Below, piece after piece: positions 60,628-64,000 of a stretch of 64,000 nucleotides of DNA. The stretch is from Aporrectodea caliginosa (lineage: Eukaryota > Annelida > Clitellata > Crassiclitellata > Lumbricidae). The DNA lies in the NCBI GenBank assembly GCA_020284085.1, contig JACEVL010000513.1, positions 1,079,501-1,143,500 of the forward strand, in the 5' to 3' direction. Made by a program: the position numbers and the translations under genes. Under the pieces are notes generated by a model, which was not told the DNA's origin, ran no database searches, and saw only the letters and a list, made by a program, of their open reading frames with translations. How positions within the stretch are numbered: position 1 is the first letter of the stretch; the number at the start of each line of letters is the position of its first letter.

Positions 60628-63150
60628 CTGCAAAGAAAACACAAAAGACATTTACAATGGACTCGGTACCACACTGGTTAAACTACCTATTGTCTCAGAA
60701 CAAGGGCCAAAATGTCAAAAGAGAGTGCTTGCTCAAGACATGATTTGTTATTATCAGACTAGTTAATCCTTAGGCAATCCTGCTCAAACCCTACATAGAA
60801 TTCCTAGAACAGCCATGTTATATAAATCACAATAATAACTTGTTTAGTGACAGGTGATAACACTTAAATTATGAGTCGTTAGTTGCTGTTTTGCTCTCTG
60901 CAAAAGACCAGATCAATACTATGTCATTAAAACAACAATGGAAAAGGTTGACAAGAACAGTTCTTTATCTGTATATCTTTTATATCTTCTAAGTAATATT
61001 TGCATCAGCAGACACATCAGTACTAGTCCTAGCAGTGCTACATCGGAGCTTGAACACCTGTAGAAACAACATAAGATGACCAGTCCCCATCAAAACTAAT
61101 GTTAACTGTCAACTCAAGTATTACCGTATTACTGTATGCTTAAGTGTGGCAAAAATGCCAGAAAGTGCTTTTGAATTATTAATATTGAGCTCAGCAAAAA
61201 AGAGCAACATTCTGCCGCAGATGTTGAGCTATTTACAGTAATAAATCCGTACAATATTTGCAGACCCAGCAACACAAAAATGACATCAATTAATATGTAA
61301 GTACATCAGAGTGCAGGTATGCAACTGGTATAATAAAGAATATACTTACTTACTTTAACAATGCTACAATGAATATTACAGCTATTTTGACAGTTAACAG
61401 CAGGTGTAGGAACAGAACACTGACAGTCAAGGAAGAAGAGGAAGAAGCAGGATAAGAAGGAGGAGAAGAAGAACGTTGAGGGAGGCACAGAGGAGAAAGA
61501 AAAAGGAAGAGCGGAGCAAATCAATGTTCAATATGCAATTTGTGCATACATGTAGGGAAAAGGTATTGATTTGTGTCCAAGGTTAACACGTTATGAATGT
61601 TTCAATGCGTGTTTACCACAAAACTGTTACGGTTCATGGAGTTTTACACATCAATGATTGCATTCAAAGACTATGACTAATGAGGACACATAAAACCAAA
61701 TGACTAATTACCATCCTTATGATATAAAACAATGCCTAATTAGCTTTATCAAACCTCTATTACAAAACCAAATACATTCAGCCCTGTGTTGGGAATTACA
61801 CCTACTCTACCAAATTAGTGTACGGTCTGGGATATTTTTAAAAATGAATGACGACACAGCCATAGGAAATCTTTGACTGCAGACAGGCTCCAACCTGACC
61901 TGGATGGGGAATGGATTGCTGTAATCATCATACGGAAAAGCCGGAACCACTGGATACCAGTACCAGGCACCAAAGCCCTGCTCCAAGCCAGGCATAATTA
62001 ATTCAGATTACTCACACTCAGGTGCATCCTGATCCAACCTCACTATTGCCGCTTACGGCAATGATGTCACTATATAAAGAACTGGGCCAGACAGACAGCA
62101 GCAAAGCCATTCTGACCACAACAATTGACACTGCCATGGTACCAACATGGTACACACTGCAACCGATGACACTATTTAAAATAATTACTACAATTAACAA
62201 TATTTTATTTCACTAGTGCCTGGATAATCAGTGCTGCTGTTCAAGTCTAACCTAAATTTGTTTAACAAATCATTATAATAATACTAAATTAATAATATTT
62301 TTATTTAATTAATCTTGAAGTCCCGGAGGGATAATGTTTACCTTGGGGTATAAAAAATAATAATACTAATAATAATAAGCAGCAGCAACAGCAGCAGCAG
62401 CAGCAGTACAAGTAGTAATAAAATAATAATAGCAACAACAAAGGAAAAGACAGAGCAACAACAATAATAGCCAACAATGTCATCAAAATGTTTTCACATT
62501 TAGTTTCTAGTAATCATCAGTCTTTGAAGGAGAGGCCATAGACATGGAAGTGGTCAGTTTTTCTAGAATTGTGTTATAACCATAGACAACAGGGCATAAA
62601 TAATTTGCAGATTAAAATTTCTCTGCATCTGCAATTTAAACTCAGCACCTTTGCCAAGATAAGACCGATTCATGCTCAAGATATGTCAAGGATCAAGAAA
62701 AGAGGAGTTAAGAAGCACATGTGTAAATATCATGTATACATCTATACGGATCCACATGTATACTACAGGAAGACAGCAGTCAACCAACAATGCTCTAAGC
62801 CTCTCTGAATGAAAGCCATGAAATAATGACAAACATAAATTTTCCATTGACTTTTATACAAGTCATTATAATACAGATTCACTTATGGCATAGTCATACC
62901 TCATTAGCATAACAATGCACGCTCAGTTTAGAATACAAATAAAGACAGTGTTTATTGGTCATTAGTTGCCATCTTTCAACACAAGAGACATTACAGTAGG
63001 ATCATGAATGTTGTTAGACGCTTGATTACAGCCCATACATCATATACATAGATTCGTGTTTATTATTATTCAAACTGACACACCACAGTATGATTACACG
63101 TCATAGTATGAACAGATGTCTGGCAGCCAGTTAGGCGCCCATCACGTCCA
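60628..63150. other. TULP4 upstream intron; no exon recognised
   Basis: I looked on the minus strand for the N-terminal TULP4 coding sequence (a CLSWKG-type segment and a GWLATGNG-type segment) and did not find it. The stretch holds a CTTA run near 61350, which may be a LINE tail, a GAA-rich run (61428-61505) and a GCA/AAT-rich run (62355-62430). No other gene is visible. Confidence 0.6.
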
Positions 63151-63159
63151 ACTGCAGCT

Positions 63160-63600
63160 CATTTTTACCATAGCCCCTAGCGAGTGGAAGGCTGAGTCGA
63201 CCGTTGTGAGGGTAGTGGGATTCGATCCCACGTCTATGCTGATCTTCTGCTCTTCGTGCCAGAGTGTTACCATTCACCTAAACCCTTCCCCACCACTCAC
63301 CTACCATACACCCCATGCACAAATGTTAGAAATTTTGAGTTTACGATTACGATCATAAACCACGTAGAATTTTTTAGATCCACAGGAAAATGTATGCCGT
63401 CCTAAATAAACAAAAGCCTGTCTGTTGTACTTGGCATTCCTTTGGATTAATGTTAGTTTCTCCGCCATGCCCTCTGAGGGAGGGGTTTTGGGTAACACTC
63501 TGGCACAAAGAGCAGCACGGACGCAGGATCACTTCCTGCTAACCTTCCAAAGGTCGACTCAGCCATTCATTCGCCAGATGGCAATGGTAACATGAATAGT
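63160..63600. mobile_element. Two SINE-like copies in inverted orientation
   Basis: The minus strand of 63295-63180 reads GGTTTAGGTGAATGGTAACA, then GGGATCGAATCCC (B-box-like) and TCGACTCAGCC. The forward strand of 63488-63575 carries GGGTAACACTCTGGCACAAA, then CAGGATCAC and GGTCGACTCAGCCATTCATTC. The shared words GGTAACACTCTGGCAC and GTCGACTCAGCC show that the two are inverted relatives. Both look tRNA-derived. Confidence 0.65.
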
Positions 63601-64000
63601 AGGAATTTCAGGAATAGTGGGTGCCTTGCATGGCTGCCAAAACAGTAAAATTAGACTCCTGTAAGAACTTGTGATCATTCATTCACACTATGAACTGTAA
63701 TCATAATGTCAGTTTGAATAAAAAAAGGAAAATTATTATCTTATAATTATTATCAGAGGATCTACATGGCCCAGGTTTCAACATCTGTGGGGCTTCACAT
63801 TGCTAAAACCGAGCCAAGGTGCTGCAAAATCTGCAAACAGTCTTTTGGAAGCCATTGTTTCTCTGTTGCCGGACTGTGACCGATCAATGCCAGCGCATGG
63901 GACGATCCCTCAACGATGTCCTGGCCTGATATGACACCCCAGTAAAGTGGTTTTTGTTATTTATGGTCGACCGTTAAATGGCATTCATTTCATCTTGGCA
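63601..64000. other. No gene recognised at the right edge
   Basis: The last 400 bases show no frame resembling TULP4 or another protein on either strand. Confidence 0.5.

Noticed and set aside
61807..61995. Minus-strand frame MPGLEQGFGAWYWYPV as the TULP4 first exon
   Set aside because: It shows no similarity to the N-terminal TULP4 region and has no supported donor leading into the exon at 60627.

Overview
The window is nuclear DNA of an animal, probably a marine invertebrate. It shows long GT-AG introns, scattered TAGGCCTA-type words, tRNA-derived SINEs, CR1/L2-like and RTE-like LINEs, Helitrons and many hAT-like MITEs. The species cannot be fixed from the sequence. A non-vertebrate deuterostome is a guess from the general look of the repeats.

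One host gene is recognisable. It is the tubby-like protein 4 gene (TULP4/TUSP) on the minus strand, running from 60627 down to the stop codon at 24389. Twelve coding exons can be joined with consistent phases into 1272 codons. They encode WD40 repeats, a SOCS-box-like segment and a tubby domain that is split by about 655 residues. The N-terminal exon (roughly 90 residues in the vertebrate protein) is not found before 64000, so the gene is 5' incomplete here. One intron (after exon 3) uses a GC-AG splice pair. All others are GT-AG.

Layout. Positions 1-24 kb hold no recognisable host gene but many transposon remains: a LINE 3' half (3.4-4.15 kb), a hAT-like MITE (6.5-7.3 kb), a pogo-like element with a decayed transposase (7.6-9.4 kb), a LINE on the minus strand with a hAT-like MITE inside it (9.4-11 kb), a Helitron (11.4-12.1 kb), LINE tails, a perfect 27-bp palindrome beside GACCAAG-type tandem repeats (14.2-15.2 kb), a LINE endonuclease fragment with another MITE inside it (15.2-16.7 kb) and a hAT-like MITE at 18.7-19.2 kb.

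From 24.4 to 60.6 kb the TULP4 exons are separated by introns filled with further MITEs, SINEs, a second Helitron, an RTE-like endonuclease fragment, a piggyBac-like fragment and large tandem arrays: a 32-bp unit at 37.2-38.3 kb, a 24-bp palindromic unit at 47.8-48.2 kb, CATC/GATG at 45.4-46.0 kb and CAG x27 at 47.38 kb. From 60.6 to 64 kb I find only intron or upstream sequence and two SINE-like copies in inverted orientation.

I see no operon, CRISPR array, phage or plasmid feature, and no convincing new multi-gene system. The unusual content is the density of transposon insertions with readable target-site duplications, and a minisatellite that starts directly at a TULP4 splice donor and stays in frame with the exon.
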